Shown: piece by piece, positions 1 to 7,624 of the stretch
How positions within the stretch are numbered: the stretch's first letter is position 1
How the letters are laid out: every line of letters begins with the position of its first letter
Notes under the pieces: generated by a model
What the model saw: only the letters and a program-made list of their open reading frames with translations
Database searches by the model: none
What the model was told of the DNA's origin: nothing
Translations under genes and position numbers: made by a program
DNA from: Pseudomonadota bacterium
Lineage (GTDB): Bacteria > Pseudomonadota > Gammaproteobacteria > Burkholderiales > Rhodocyclaceae
DNA length: 52,126 bases
Reading direction: 5' to 3'
Assembly (NCBI GenBank): GCA_026399515.1
Contig: JAPLQT010000127.1
Span: 1-52,126, forward strand

Positions 1-339
<339 letters not shown>

Positions 340-348
340 TCTTCTTTC

Positions 349-371
349 CGCGGCCCGTGATCCGGGCCGCG
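349..371 (+). other. Hairpin between rpoD and the tRNA gene
   Basis: A perfect inverted repeat, 349-357 against 363-371, has a 5-nt loop (TGATC) and a nine-pair GC-only stem. It ends one base before the tRNA 5' end. There is no T-tract, so it does not look like a classical intrinsic terminator. It may mark an RNase processing point if rpoD and the tRNA are cotranscribed; that role is inferred. Confidence 0.5.
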
Positions 372-372
372 C

Positions 373-449
373 GGGCCTATAGCTCAGTTGGTTAGAGCAG
401 AGGACTCATAATCCTTTGGTCCCTGGTTCGAGTCCAGGTGGGCCCACCA
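373..449 (+). tRNA. tRNA with CAU anticodon, probably tRNA-Ile2 (lysidine-modified)
   Basis: A 77-nt cloverleaf with encoded CCA end. The acceptor stem is GGGCCTA paired with TGGGCCC-type sequence, the D-arm is AGCTCAGTTGGTTAGAGC, the anticodon loop is CTCATAA with CAT at 407-409, and the T-arm contains GGTTCGAGTCC. A CAU anticodon can belong to initiator Met, elongator Met or Ile2. The general layout resembles the elongator-like tRNA next to rpoD in many proteobacteria, usually assigned as tRNA-Ile(CAU), where TilS converts C34 to lysidine. Deciding between Met and Ile2 would need identity-element scoring. Confidence 0.93.
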
Positions 450-458
450 ATAAAACCA

Positions 459-485
459 AGCCTCGCAGCGATGCGGGGCTTTTTT
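459..485 (+). terminator. Intrinsic terminator after the tRNA
   Basis: A nine-base stem, 459-467 against 472-480 with one G-T pair, and a 4-nt loop are followed at once by five T residues (481-485). This is a good rho-independent terminator for the plus-strand tRNA or rpoD-tRNA transcript, starting 10 nt after the CCA end. Confidence 0.85.
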
Positions 486-517
486 ACGTCTGGGTATTAG
501 CACACTTTTGGTACACC

Positions 518-544
518 GCCGGGAATATGCCGTCAATTCCCGGC
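518..544. other. Hairpin between the tRNA terminator and the minus-strand UDG gene
   Basis: A perfect 9-bp inverted repeat (518-526 with 536-544) with a 9-nt loop sits 24 bp beyond the stop codon of the UDG-fold gene. There is no T-run on either strand, so termination activity is uncertain. It may protect the 3' end of the accessory operon mRNA. Confidence 0.45.
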
Positions 545-567
545 CCCTAGAAGCACCCAATTAGGGT

Positions 568-1119
568 TTATCTCTCATGTGAGCTGCTCAGCATGTAGCG
601 AAATACAGCCACATTTTCCTCTACTGCGCCGGCGACTGTGTTTTGGACCTTTGGCGAAGGATGATGGCAGCTAAGGATGCGTGCGCTTGTGGTGTGAGAC
701 AGATGGACATGTGCTTGTCTTGCTGCTCCGCCCACTAGCATGATGCACTTTAGAGCTTCTATTGCGGACACTACCTCGGTGAGGTAGTTCAGCCCTTGCT
801 TGACGTCTGAGGCTAGTGCTCCTCGAATCTTCGTTTTCTCCGGGTTACCGAGATACCAAGGAACTACATTCCATAACGCAATGTCGGCCGAGCTGATGAC
901 AGCCTTCGCAAGTTGGGAACGAAAGTTCTTCGCTGTTTGATCGTTGTTATTTAGTGAGATTAAGCCACTGGCTACAGCTTGGGGGCCAGGTGCTTCAAGT
1001 ATGAACAGGAAGCGCGCTCTTTCATTTCCATTCGCAGGATCGAAGCTAGGAACTTCGCGGGAAAGGTTCTGCTCGCAACGAATGCGTTCCACCAGCGATG
1101 TGAGTGGCGATGTTGTCAT
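568..1119 (-). CDS. Uracil-DNA glycosylase superfamily protein
   Basis: A 183-residue protein with the uracil-DNA glycosylase fold signature. A conserved PSFDPANG lead-in precedes motif 1 (FILEAPGPQA). A SGLISLNNNDQTAKN segment, an ALWNVVPWYLG strand and a C-terminal HPSP motif (CHHPSP, near residue 150) follow, the last corresponding to the uracil-binding loop. Members excise uracil or act as UDG-fold accessory proteins; activity here is not proven. I prefer ATG at 1119 to an in-frame TTG at 1185, because ATG clears the upstream gene (stop at 1145) and starts just before the conserved region. It is the last gene of a minus-strand operon with a toxin-antitoxin pair and an XRE protein. Local base composition is less GC-rich than the flanks, suggesting acquisition. 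Confidence 0.75.
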   Translation of the reverse strand: MTTSPLTSLVERIRCEQNLSREVPSFDPANGNERARFLFILEAPGPQAVASGLISLNNNDQTAKNFRSQLAKAVISSADIALWNVVPWYLGNPEKTKIRGALASDVKQGLNYLTEVVSAIEALKCIMLVGGAARQAHVHLSHTTSARILSCHHPSPKVQNTVAGAVEENVAVFRYMLSSSHER

Positions 1120-1144
1120 ACCGGTAGCTTGTCTTGACCCATAC

Positions 1145-1384
1145 TCATGCTGACTTGCGTCGTATGGCTTCACTGACACGATCAACCAGTGCAGGCTTTA
1201 CCTCGTCCTGGCGTTCGATCTTTCCGAGATAGCCGACAGTAATGCCAAGACGCTCAGCCAATTGTTTCCTGGTCAGTCGGTTTTCGATGCGCGCGAGGCT
1301 AACCGGATTGTGGATGTAGTCGGCGAGGACAAACGGAACGTATTCATTTTCGTCGCCTTCGACTTGATGTGGCGTTTTGTTCAT
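1145..1384 (-). CDS. Small XRE-family helix-turn-helix protein
   Basis: A 79-residue protein dominated by one Cro/C1-type helix-turn-helix (roughly residues 29-60, LARIENRLTRKQLAERLGITVGYLGKIER). Such proteins bind operator DNA as dimers. The start ATG overlaps the stop of the upstream antitoxin gene by 4 bp, so translation is probably coupled, and the UDG-fold gene follows 25 bp downstream. It is too short to carry a ligand domain. It could be an extra operon repressor or an antitoxin for a partner not recognised here. Confidence 0.75.
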   Translation of the reverse strand: MNKTPHQVEGDENEYVPFVLADYIHNPVSLARIENRLTRKQLAERLGITVGYLGKIERQDEVKPALVDRVSEAIRRKSA

Positions 1385-1662
1385 GCCGCCTTCTTGATTT
1401 TCACGTGTGGCGCAAGACCTGCGACCGCCGCCATGTCGACCAAGGCATCGAGCGAGAATAGTTCAAGCTTGCCGCGCATGAGATCGGAGATACGCGGCTG
1501 GGTGACGCCAAACAGTTTGGCGGCGTCAGTCTGGGTCATGCCGCGCTTCTTGATGAGTTCGGTCAATTCGATGACCAGTTCGGAGCGGGCGCGCATACTC
1601 GCCGCTTGCTGCGGAGTGTCCTCGATAGCATCCCAGACGCTTTGGAATCTTTGCTTGCTCAT
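1381..1662 (-). CDS. HigA-type antitoxin, XRE family
   Basis: A 93-residue protein with an XRE helix-turn-helix at about residues 40-75 (MTQTDAAKLFGVTQPRISDLMRGK). It is of the HTH_37 type that typically partners Gp49/HigB-like toxins. It would neutralise the toxin and repress its own promoter. Its ATG overlaps the toxin stop in an ATGA junction (1659-1662), giving the toxin-first order typical of HigBA modules. The symbol is left blank because several related families (HigA, RelB-like) share this architecture. Confidence 0.85.
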   Translation of the reverse strand: MSKQRFQSVWDAIEDTPQQAASMRARSELVIELTELIKKRGMTQTDAAKLFGVTQPRISDLMRGKLELFSLDALVDMAAVAGLAPHVKIKKAA

Positions 1663-1991
1663 GATTTTATCCTCATCAATTCCTTGTAGCGATTGCGCGC
1701 CAGTTCGACGTCGCTGGTCGCGGTCTTCGGGGTTTTCTTCTGGAAGCAGTGAAGCACATAGATAGCGTCTTCAAGCCTGGCCAAGTAGATTACCCGAAAC
1801 GCCCCGTTTTCCTCCCGAACCCGAATCTCTCTCACGCCTTTGCCGATCGATGGCATCGGCTTCCAGTCTTCAGGATCATAACCGCGTTGTACTCGGTCGA
1901 TCTGATGACCGGCTATCCGGCGTGCAACCTGCGGAAAGCTGCGCAAGTCGTTCAGCGCACTACCACGAAACTCGACGGGTTTGACGATCAT
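1659..1991 (-). CDS. RelE/HigB-like toxin (phage Gp49-like family)
   Basis: A 110-residue basic protein. It matches the Gp49/HigB-like pattern: an N-terminal VEFRGSALNDLRSFPQ helix, a WKPMPSIGKGVREIRVREENGAFRVIYLARLEDAIYVLHCFQKKT core, and a C-terminal helix with ARNRYKEL. Members cleave mRNA, usually at the ribosome. The conserved GAFRVIY and F.KKT motifs place it firmly in the family. A consensus TATAAT (minus strand, 2002-1997) lies only 5 nt before the ATG, so the transcript may be leaderless. It heads the toxin-antitoxin-XRE-UDG operon. Confidence 0.87.
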   Translation of the reverse strand: MIVKPVEFRGSALNDLRSFPQVARRIAGHQIDRVQRGYDPEDWKPMPSIGKGVREIRVREENGAFRVIYLARLEDAIYVLHCFQKKTPKTATSDVELARNRYKELMRIKS

Positions 1992-1996
1992 AGCGA

Positions 1997-2025
1997 TTAT
2001 ACAAGTTCTGATATGTACGGGAAGG
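1997..2025 (-). promoter_or_regulatory. Putative promoter of the toxin-antitoxin operon
   Basis: The minus strand carries a perfect TATAAT at 2002-1997 with a weak -35 (TTCCCG) 16 bp upstream. Predicted initiation is near 1990-1991, which is the first base of the toxin ATG. No Shine-Dalgarno sequence fits between them. The hexamer is directly visible; the start site is inferred. Confidence 0.5.
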
Positions 2026-2062
2026 CCGTTTCGGTAGGCTACTCGGTTGCACTTCGAATTTG

Positions 2063-2138
2063 AACTCGCGCTTTCAAATGACCATAGGCTTTGAAAGAAA
2101 TAGGTCGATTTCTTTCAAAGCGTTCCGGAGTTTGAAAA
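2063..2138. promoter_or_regulatory. Nested inverted repeats upstream of the toxin-antitoxin operon
   Basis: The 246-bp gap at 1992-2237 has no gene. It contains a perfect 13-bp inverted repeat, 2089-2101 against 2108-2120, with a 6-nt spacer. Two further related half-sites flank it: CTTTCAAA at 2071-2078 and GTTTGAAAA at 2130-2138. The arms are AT-rich in a GC-rich genome and alternate in orientation, as in a multi-site operator. It could instead be an RNA hairpin or a remnant of a mobile element. Confidence 0.6.
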
Positions 2139-2237
2139 TTTCCTTTACCCTGGGTTACTGGCGGACATCGACAATCAAATCCTGCCCGTTATCTAGACTG
2201 GTATGCCCGGAAACACATGAACAATGTTTGCAGACTG

Positions 2238-3041
2238 CTACCGATTCGGACTTGCCCCACCAGAACCAGCGGCGCGCAAATCGGAAACGAACATTTTGCC
2301 CGGTGCGTGGGTGATGCAGAACGGCGGCTTCGACTCCAGCGCCACCGCTTGGGGGGTGACGCCGCAGGCCCAGAATACCGGCACTTCTCCGTCTAGAATT
2401 GGCACCGCATCGCCATAGTCGGGCTTTTCGAGATTGACGATTCCCAGCGATGCGGGATCGCCGACATGCACCGGTGCACCGTGCGAACCGGGAAATTCGG
2501 CGGTGATGGTTCTGGCCAGTTCAACCTGATGCATTGGAATCGGGCGCATGCTCACCACCATCGGGCCGTGAAATCTGCCCGCAGGTTCGCATAGCCGCTT
2601 GGTCCGGTACATCGCCACATTGCGGCCCAGGTCCACGTGCCGAAGGCGTATGCCGCCATGCATCAATGCCTCCTCGAAGGAAAAGCTGCAACCGATCAGG
2701 AAGGAAACCAGGTCGGCGCGCCAGTAGTTGCGGATGTCGCCGACTTCCTCGACGAGTTGGCCATTTCTGAACACCCGATAGCCGGGCAGATCGGTGCGCA
2801 GATCGGCGTTCGGCGCGCACTTGGGCGCGACCAGTCCCGGTTCCAACACTTCGACCAGGGGGCAAGGCCGTGGGTTGCGCTGACAGAAAAGCAGGAATTC
2901 GAAGGCGAATTCCAGCGGCAGTATCGCCAGGTTGGCCTGCACGTAACCGTCCACCACCCCTGCCGTTTGGCCCGAGTAGCTTCCCGAGCGGCACAGCAGG
3001 CGCAGTTCCTCGGGCCGGTATTGACGACGCGTTGCGGTCAT
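2238..3041 (-). CDS. UPF0317 (DUF1445, YcsI-like) putative hydro-lyase
   Basis: A 267-residue protein beginning MTATRRQYRPEELRLLCRSG, with the family features GYVQANLAILP, FLIGCSFSFEEAL and a VVSMRPIP segment, and a C-terminal FWACGVTPQ...ITHAPGKMFV. This is the UPF0317 or YcsI family, annotated as putative hydro-lyase. The human D-glutamate cyclase, which makes 5-oxo-D-proline, carries the same domain. The ATG at 3041 lies 1 bp after the livF stop, so it ends the transporter operon. With pxpABC nearby, a role in pyroglutamate or D-glutamate metabolism is plausible. The reaction is not established here. Confidence 0.85.
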   Translation of the reverse strand: MTATRRQYRPEELRLLCRSGSYSGQTAGVVDGYVQANLAILPLEFAFEFLLFCQRNPRPCPLVEVLEPGLVAPKCAPNADLRTDLPGYRVFRNGQLVEEVGDIRNYWRADLVSFLIGCSFSFEEALMHGGIRLRHVDLGRNVAMYRTKRLCEPAGRFHGPMVVSMRPIPMHQVELARTITAEFPGSHGAPVHVGDPASLGIVNLEKPDYGDAVPILDGEVPVFWACGVTPQAVALESKPPFCITHAPGKMFVSDLRAAGSGGASPNR

Positions 3042-3042
3042 A

Positions 3043-3753
3043 TCAGATCCCCAGGTAGGCCTTTTGGATTTCCGGATTATCCAGCAGCTCTCTGCCGCTG
3101 CCGGCGAGGACGATGCGCCCGGTCTGTAGCACATAGCCGCGGTGGGCGATTTCCAGGGCGCGCTTGACGTTCTGCTCGACCAGCAGGATGGTGATGCCGT
3201 CGGCATTGATCTGCTGGATGGTGTCCAGAATCTTCGTCACCAGTTTGGGTGCGATCCCCCAGGAGGGTTCGTCGAGCATCAGCAGGCGCGGCTTGGCCAT
3301 CAGGCCCCGGCCTATCGCCAGCATCTGCTGCTGGCCGCCGCTCAAGGTGCCGGCGATCTGCAGCCGGCGATCCTTGAGAATCGGAAACAGCTCGAAGACG
3401 TGGTCCAGGGACTGCTCTATCTCGATGGCGTCGCGCCGGGTGAATGCCCCAAGGCGAAGATTCTTCTCCACGCTGAGCTTGGGAAACAGGCGGCGGCCTT
3501 CCGGCACCAGGGAAAGACCCAGGCCGGTACGCACATGGGCGGCCATCCGCGTCACGTCCTGCCCGTCGAAGAAGATGCTGCCCCGCGACAATGGATTGAG
3601 CCCGGCGATGGCTCTCAAGGTCGATGACTTGCCGTTGCCGTTGCCGCCGACCATCGCCACGATCTCGCCTTCGTTGACCTCGAGACTGACGTCATGAACC
3701 GCCGGAACCTTGTTGTAGTGAATCGCGATATTCTGCAAGGAGAGCATGCTCAT
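3043..3753 (-). CDS. livF: Branched-chain-type ABC transporter ATP-binding protein (LivF-like)
   Basis: A 236-residue cytoplasmic ATPase of the LivF type that powers uptake through the LivH/LivM-like permease. The Walker A is GGNGNGKSS, the signature is LSGGQQQ, and the Walker B is LLMLDEPSWG. The last has Trp where most relatives have Leu. The H-loop region normally reads EQNV...A in LivF (LLVEQNVKRALEIAHRGYV), and it does so here. The ATG overlaps the livG stop by 4 bp. The neighbouring hydro-lyase and 5-oxoprolinase genes argue that the substrate is not simply a branched-chain amino acid. Confidence 0.93.
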   Translation of the reverse strand: MSMLSLQNIAIHYNKVPAVHDVSLEVNEGEIVAMVGGNGNGKSSTLRAIAGLNPLSRGSIFFDGQDVTRMAAHVRTGLGLSLVPEGRRLFPKLSVEKNLRLGAFTRRDAIEIEQSLDHVFELFPILKDRRLQIAGTLSGGQQQMLAIGRGLMAKPRLLMLDEPSWGIAPKLVTKILDTIQQINADGITILLVEQNVKRALEIAHRGYVLQTGRIVLAGSGRELLDNPEIQKAYLGI

Positions 3754-4463
3754 TCCCCCAGGTAGGCCGCCAGCACCGCGGGGTTCCGGCTGATTTCAGC
3801 GGGCGTGCCCTCGGCGATCTTGCGCCCGTAGTCGAGCACCACCATGTGGTCGGCAATCGGCATGATGCCCTCCATCACATGCTCGACGATCAGACAGGCG
3901 ATTCCCCTGGCCTGGATCGCCTTGACTAGGCGCACCGCCTCCTGGACTTCCGACGGGGTCAAGCCGGCCATGGTTTCATCCAGCAACAACAACTTGGGTT
4001 CGGTCGCCAGCGCCCGAGCGACTTCCAGACGGCGCTGCTCGGCTACCGTCAGGTTGACTGCGGGCAAATCCAGGCGCCCTCCCAGGCCGCAGAACTCCAG
4101 GGCATCGCGGGCACGCTGCCGCGCCACCGGCACCCGTTTGTTGCGCAGCATGGTGCCTACCATGGCGTTCTCGAGCACCGTCATCGAAGCGAAGATGCGC
4201 ACGATCTGGAAGGTGCGCGCCACGCCCAGCCGGGCCATTTCGGGAGGAGTCAGTCCGGCCACCGCGTTGCCGCGAAAACGGATGCTGCCTTCGGAAGGCG
4301 GATAGAAACCGGCGATGCAATTGAACAGCGTGGTCTTGCCGGCGCCGTTCGGGCCGATCAGGCCGACGATCTGGCTGTCGTCGAGGCGGAAGGAAATTCC
4401 CTCGTTCGCCACCAGTCCGCCGAAGCGTTTTCCCAGGTTGTCTACCTCGAGTAGCGGATTCAT
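3750..4463 (-). CDS. livG: Branched-chain-type ABC transporter ATP-binding protein (LivG-like)
   Basis: A 237-residue ATPase with Walker A GPNGAGKTT and H-loop IVEHVMEGI, typical of LivG. Two motifs deviate. The ABC signature is LTVAEQRRLE instead of LSxGQ, and the Walker B is LLLLDETMAGL with Thr in place of the usual Pro. Both variations occur in LivG relatives, so the protein is probably functional. It overlaps livM and livF by 4 bp on each side and would form a heterodimer with the LivF-like subunit. Confidence 0.93.
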   Translation of the reverse strand: MNPLLEVDNLGKRFGGLVANEGISFRLDDSQIVGLIGPNGAGKTTLFNCIAGFYPPSEGSIRFRGNAVAGLTPPEMARLGVARTFQIVRIFASMTVLENAMVGTMLRNKRVPVARQRARDALEFCGLGGRLDLPAVNLTVAEQRRLEVARALATEPKLLLLDETMAGLTPSEVQEAVRLVKAIQARGIACLIVEHVMEGIMPIADHMVVLDYGRKIAEGTPAEISRNPAVLAAYLGE

Positions 4464-5431
4464 TTCTTCACCTCGGCGACAAGGAAACGCCGCTGCTTCA
4501 GCCAGCCCATGATGCCCGTGGGATAGAACACTGCAACTCCGATGATGATCAGCGCATAGAGAATCAGGTCTGTGCCCTGTCCGCTGCCGCCGAAGACCTG
4601 GCGGGTGACCTCCTCGATGCCGGTGAGCAGCAGCGAACCCACCACCGGACCGAACAGGCTGCCGACGCCGCCCAGTATGGTCACCAAGGCCATCTTGATG
4701 GATAGGGCGGTCGTCAGCACCGAGCCCGGATCGATGAACAATTCCTTCTGGGCATAAAAGGAACCTCCCAGCGCCGTGAAGAAACTGGATATCGCGATCG
4801 CCACCAGCTTGTAGCGCGTCAGGCTGATCCCCAGGCTGCGCGCGGCTTCCGGCTCATCCTTGATGGCCCGGAAGTAGTAGCCGAGGAAGCTCTTCTCGAT
4901 CGCCCAGTTGGCAGCCAGCGTCGCCACCAGTAGACCCAGGGCGATGTAGTAGTAGGGAAGCTTCGAGGTATTGAACACCATCGCTTCCCAGCCTTGATCC
5001 TTTAGTGGCACATAGAGCCCGACGGCGCCGCCGACGCCTTCCCAGTTGGTGAACATCACCTGCATGATCTCCGCCACGGCGATGGTGGCCATCGAGAAGT
5101 AGTGGCCTTTCAGGCGAAAGCAGGGCCAGCCGATCAGCACCGCAAAGGCGGAGGCGACCAGGCCGCCGACCAGCATGCCGATCCAGGGAGTCAGGCCCGC
5201 ATGCGTCAACAGCACCGTCGAGGTGTAAGCGCCGATGCCGAAGAAGGCGGCGTGGCCAAGAGATACCTGCCCGGCATAGCCACCGAGAATGTTCCAGGCG
5301 ACCCCGACCTGCGCGAACATCAGGATCAGGATCAGAAAGTTCTGGTGGCCGGGATTCGTCACCGCCAGGGGCAGGGCACAGGCGGCGGCGAGGGCAGCCA
5401 CCACCTGTATGTTGCGTCGCCGTGCCGTCAT
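4460..5431 (-). CDS. livM: Branched-chain-type ABC transporter permease (LivM-like)
   Basis: A 323-residue inner-membrane permease with about nine to ten hydrophobic segments and the family motifs NILGGYAGQVSLGHAAFFGIGAYTS near the N-terminus and AIKDEPEAARSLGI in the coupling loop. I place the start at the ATG at 5431, which overlaps the livH stop in an ATGA junction. A longer upstream extension in the same frame is merely the shadow of livH. The protein ends LKQRRFLVAEVKK. It pairs with LivH to form the membrane channel. Confidence 0.93.
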   Translation of the reverse strand: MTARRRNIQVVAALAAACALPLAVTNPGHQNFLILILMFAQVGVAWNILGGYAGQVSLGHAAFFGIGAYTSTVLLTHAGLTPWIGMLVGGLVASAFAVLIGWPCFRLKGHYFSMATIAVAEIMQVMFTNWEGVGGAVGLYVPLKDQGWEAMVFNTSKLPYYYIALGLLVATLAANWAIEKSFLGYYFRAIKDEPEAARSLGISLTRYKLVAIAISSFFTALGGSFYAQKELFIDPGSVLTTALSIKMALVTILGGVGSLFGPVVGSLLLTGIEEVTRQVFGGSGQGTDLILYALIIIGVAVFYPTGIMGWLKQRRFLVAEVKK

Positions 5432-6300
5432 GTCTGGGCCCTCCCCATCAAGCCCTGCGGCCGCACCAGGATCACTGCCAGGAAGAGGGCCAGGACGATG
5501 GCGAGTTTGTACTCCGGTCCCAGCAGAAAACCGCCAAGGACTTCCACTACGCCGACGATGATGCCGGCCCAAAAGGCCCCGCTGACGCTGCCGAATCCGC
5601 CCAGCGCCACCACCACGAAAGCGATCAGGATGAAGTTGGCGCCCACCTCGGGAAAGATGGGAAAGAAAGTCGAGAGCAGCACGCCGGCCACTCCGGCGCA
5701 GGCGGCGCCTATGCCCCAGGCAAGGGCGAACATCCGCTGGGAGGGGATGCCCATCAACTGCGCCGCCTCCTTGTCCTGCGCGGTGGCCTCCAGGGCCGCG
5801 CCCAGGCGGGTGCGATTGATGAACCACCAGGTGGCCCCGGTGGCCAGCACGGCGCCGAGCGCGGCGATGATTTGCGGCAGGCCGAAGTGCAGGCCGGAAA
5901 ATATCACCTTGCCCGAGGACAGCGAATTCTCGACAGTGCGGAAGTCAGGCTTCCAGAGGAATTGCGCGATCCCGCGGAACAATATCATCAGGCCGAAGGT
6001 GGCGAAGATCTGCGACAGCATCGGGGCGTTGGTGATGCGCTTGATCACCACCTGGTACACCGCCAGGCCCAGGGCGAAAAGCATCAGCACGGTCAGCGGC
6101 AGGGTGACCAGGGGGTCGAGCCCGAACAGCGCGAACAGCCAGAAACTCGAATACATGCCGAACATCAGGAACTCGCCGTGGGCGAAGTTGACGATGTCCA
6201 TGACGCCGTAAATCATCGTCAGGCCCACCGCGACCAGGGCATAGATAAGCCCGATCAGCACGCCCGAGAGTATGGTTTGCAGGAGGATTTCTCCGCTCAT
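5428..6300 (-). CDS. livH: Branched-chain-type ABC transporter permease (LivH-like)
   Basis: A 290-residue polytopic membrane protein with the LivH hallmarks YALVAVGLTMIYGVMDIVNFAHGEFLM at the N-terminus and ATAQDKEAAQLMGI in the cytoplasmic coupling loop. It ends with the common VRPQGLMGR sequence. The ATG at 6300 follows the binding-protein stop by 52 bp, and that gap contains a terminator-like hairpin with a T-run. Permease expression is therefore probably lower than that of the binding protein. Confidence 0.93.
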   Translation of the reverse strand: MSGEILLQTILSGVLIGLIYALVAVGLTMIYGVMDIVNFAHGEFLMFGMYSSFWLFALFGLDPLVTLPLTVLMLFALGLAVYQVVIKRITNAPMLSQIFATFGLMILFRGIAQFLWKPDFRTVENSLSSGKVIFSGLHFGLPQIIAALGAVLATGATWWFINRTRLGAALEATAQDKEAAQLMGIPSQRMFALAWGIGAACAGVAGVLLSTFFPIFPEVGANFILIAFVVVALGGFGSVSGAFWAGIIVGVVEVLGGFLLGPEYKLAIVLALFLAVILVRPQGLMGRAQT

Positions 6301-6313
6301 CTTGTTCCCCAGG

Positions 6314-6342
6314 AAAAACGGGCCGCTGGAAATCGCGGCCCG
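6314..6342 (-). terminator. Attenuating intrinsic terminator between the binding-protein and permease genes
   Basis: On the minus strand, the perfect 8-bp GC stem (6342-6335 with 6326-6319) and its 8-nt loop are followed directly by five T residues (6318-6314). It lies inside the operon, 10 bp after the binding-protein stop codon. It is best read as a leaky terminator or mRNA 3'-end stabiliser that lets the binding protein be made in excess. Confidence 0.75.
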
Positions 6343-6352
6343 GTAGTGCGGA

Positions 6353-7624
6353 TCAGCGCTTGTCCCAGCCCGGCATCGGCCAGATGATGTCCTTGCTGGC
6401 CAGCTCGAACGGCCACACCGTCACGTACTTGCCGTCCTGCACCTGGACGATGATGCCCGACCCCAGCGTATTCTGGCCGGCTGCGTCGAACTTGACGCCG
6501 CCCCAGGGCATGATCAACTGGTTGCCGGGGACGTTGGTCTCGGAAAGCGCCTTGCGTATGGCTTCAGGTTCGGTGGACTTGGCGCGGTTGATCGCATCCG
6601 CCAGGACAAACAGGCCGGTGAAGGAGCGCGCCGAGTTGCCGTTGAAATTGACCTTGTACTTCTGCGAGTACAGATCGTTGACCTGCTTGATCAGCGGATT
6701 GCGGCTGGTCAGGTCGAGCGCCCAGACTTCGCGCGAGAGGATGAAGTTGCCGTCCTTTCCAAGGGTCTTGAGGAACTCCGAGTCGTTGAAGCCGGCATTG
6801 TTGGCGAGGATGGCCTCGGGCGTGAAGCCTTGCTCCTTATAGGTCTTCATGGCCAGGATGGCGTCGCCCAGGTAGGAGGACTGCATGATCAGGTCGGCGT
6901 TGGAAGCCTTGAGGCGCTGCACTTCCGAGGTAAGCTGGGTGCTCTTCGCCGGGTAGGTGATCTTCTCGACGATGTTGTAGCCGCGCTCCTTGGCCAGCTT
7001 GTCTTCGAGCTTGGTGGTCTCCGTGCCCCACAGGGTGTTCTCGTTCATCCGGGCGATGCGCTTGGGCTTGACGCCTTTCTTCTGTTCGACGGCCTTGAGG
7101 AAGTCGAAGAAGTTGTGCACGAACAGGTCGTCGTGCGGCGTGGTGCGGAAGAACCACTTGAAGCCGCGCTGGGTCAGGGTGGCCGAGGAGGATTCCGGAT
7201 TCATGAAGGGGATGCCGTAGCGTTCGGCGACTTGGGATGCGGTCGCCGTGACGTTACTGAAGTAGGCGCCGATGATGGCCACTACCTTCTCCTGGGTGAT
7301 CAAACGCTCTGCCTCGGTGGCGCCCACTTGCGGGTTGCCCTGATGGTCGGCGAAGATCAGCTTGATCTTGGCGTTCTTCAGATTGGGCAGGCCGGCGGTG
7401 GCGGCGAGCGGCAGGTTCAGGCCCTTCGTCTCGTTGTTGATGATCTCCACCGCCAATTCGAGGGCGTTCTTCATTTCCAGGCCCGTCGATGCGGCAGCGC
7501 CGGTCAACGGGTAGATGGCCCCGATCTTGATTTCATTCTCGGCAAGCACGTTTCCCGACAGCGTCAGACCCATGATCAGGACCGCCGCTAACAAGGCCAC
7601 GGCCCGCAGTTTATTCAGCATCAT
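6353..7624 (-). CDS. Periplasmic substrate-binding protein of the Liv-type transporter
   Basis: A 423-residue Peripla_BP_6-family lipid-free binding protein. A Sec signal peptide covers about residues 1-29 (LRAVALLAAVLIMGLTLSGNVLA, cut before ENEI). The mature part opens IKIGAIYPLTGAAASTG and continues with the two alpha/beta lobes. Start ATG at 7624 is preceded by GGAGGAGGG at good spacing; a second ATG follows immediately. It is larger than LivK of enterics and resembles amino-acid, amide or carboxylate binders. Given the adjacent hydro-lyase and 5-oxoprolinase genes, 5-oxoproline or a related lactam is a sensible candidate ligand, by inference only. Confidence 0.9.
   Translation of the reverse strand: MMLNKLRAVALLAAVLIMGLTLSGNVLAENEIKIGAIYPLTGAAASTGLEMKNALELAVEIINNETKGLNLPLAATAGLPNLKNAKIKLIFADHQGNPQVGATEAERLITQEKVVAIIGAYFSNVTATASQVAERYGIPFMNPESSSATLTQRGFKWFFRTTPHDDLFVHNFFDFLKAVEQKKGVKPKRIARMNENTLWGTETTKLEDKLAKERGYNIVEKITYPAKSTQLTSEVQRLKASNADLIMQSSYLGDAILAMKTYKEQGFTPEAILANNAGFNDSEFLKTLGKDGNFILSREVWALDLTSRNPLIKQVNDLYSQKYKVNFNGNSARSFTGLFVLADAINRAKSTEPEAIRKALSETNVPGNQLIMPWGGVKFDAAGQNTLGSGIIVQVQDGKYVTVWPFELASKDIIWPMPGWDKR

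Noticed and set aside
1120-1185. Longer UDG-fold protein from TTG 1185
   Set aside because: It overlaps the upstream XRE gene by 41 bp and adds no conserved sequence; ATG at 1119 fits better.
373-2237. Integrative element using the tRNA 3' end as attachment site
   Set aside because: No integrase is present and no direct repeat of the tRNA 3' end is visible in the following 2 kb. The accessory patch may have been acquired, but this mechanism is not supported.
3750-4463. Inactive livG because of LTVAEQ signature and LDET Walker B
   Set aside because: These are known variations among LivG-type ATPases and the Walker A, catalytic Glu and H-loop are present.
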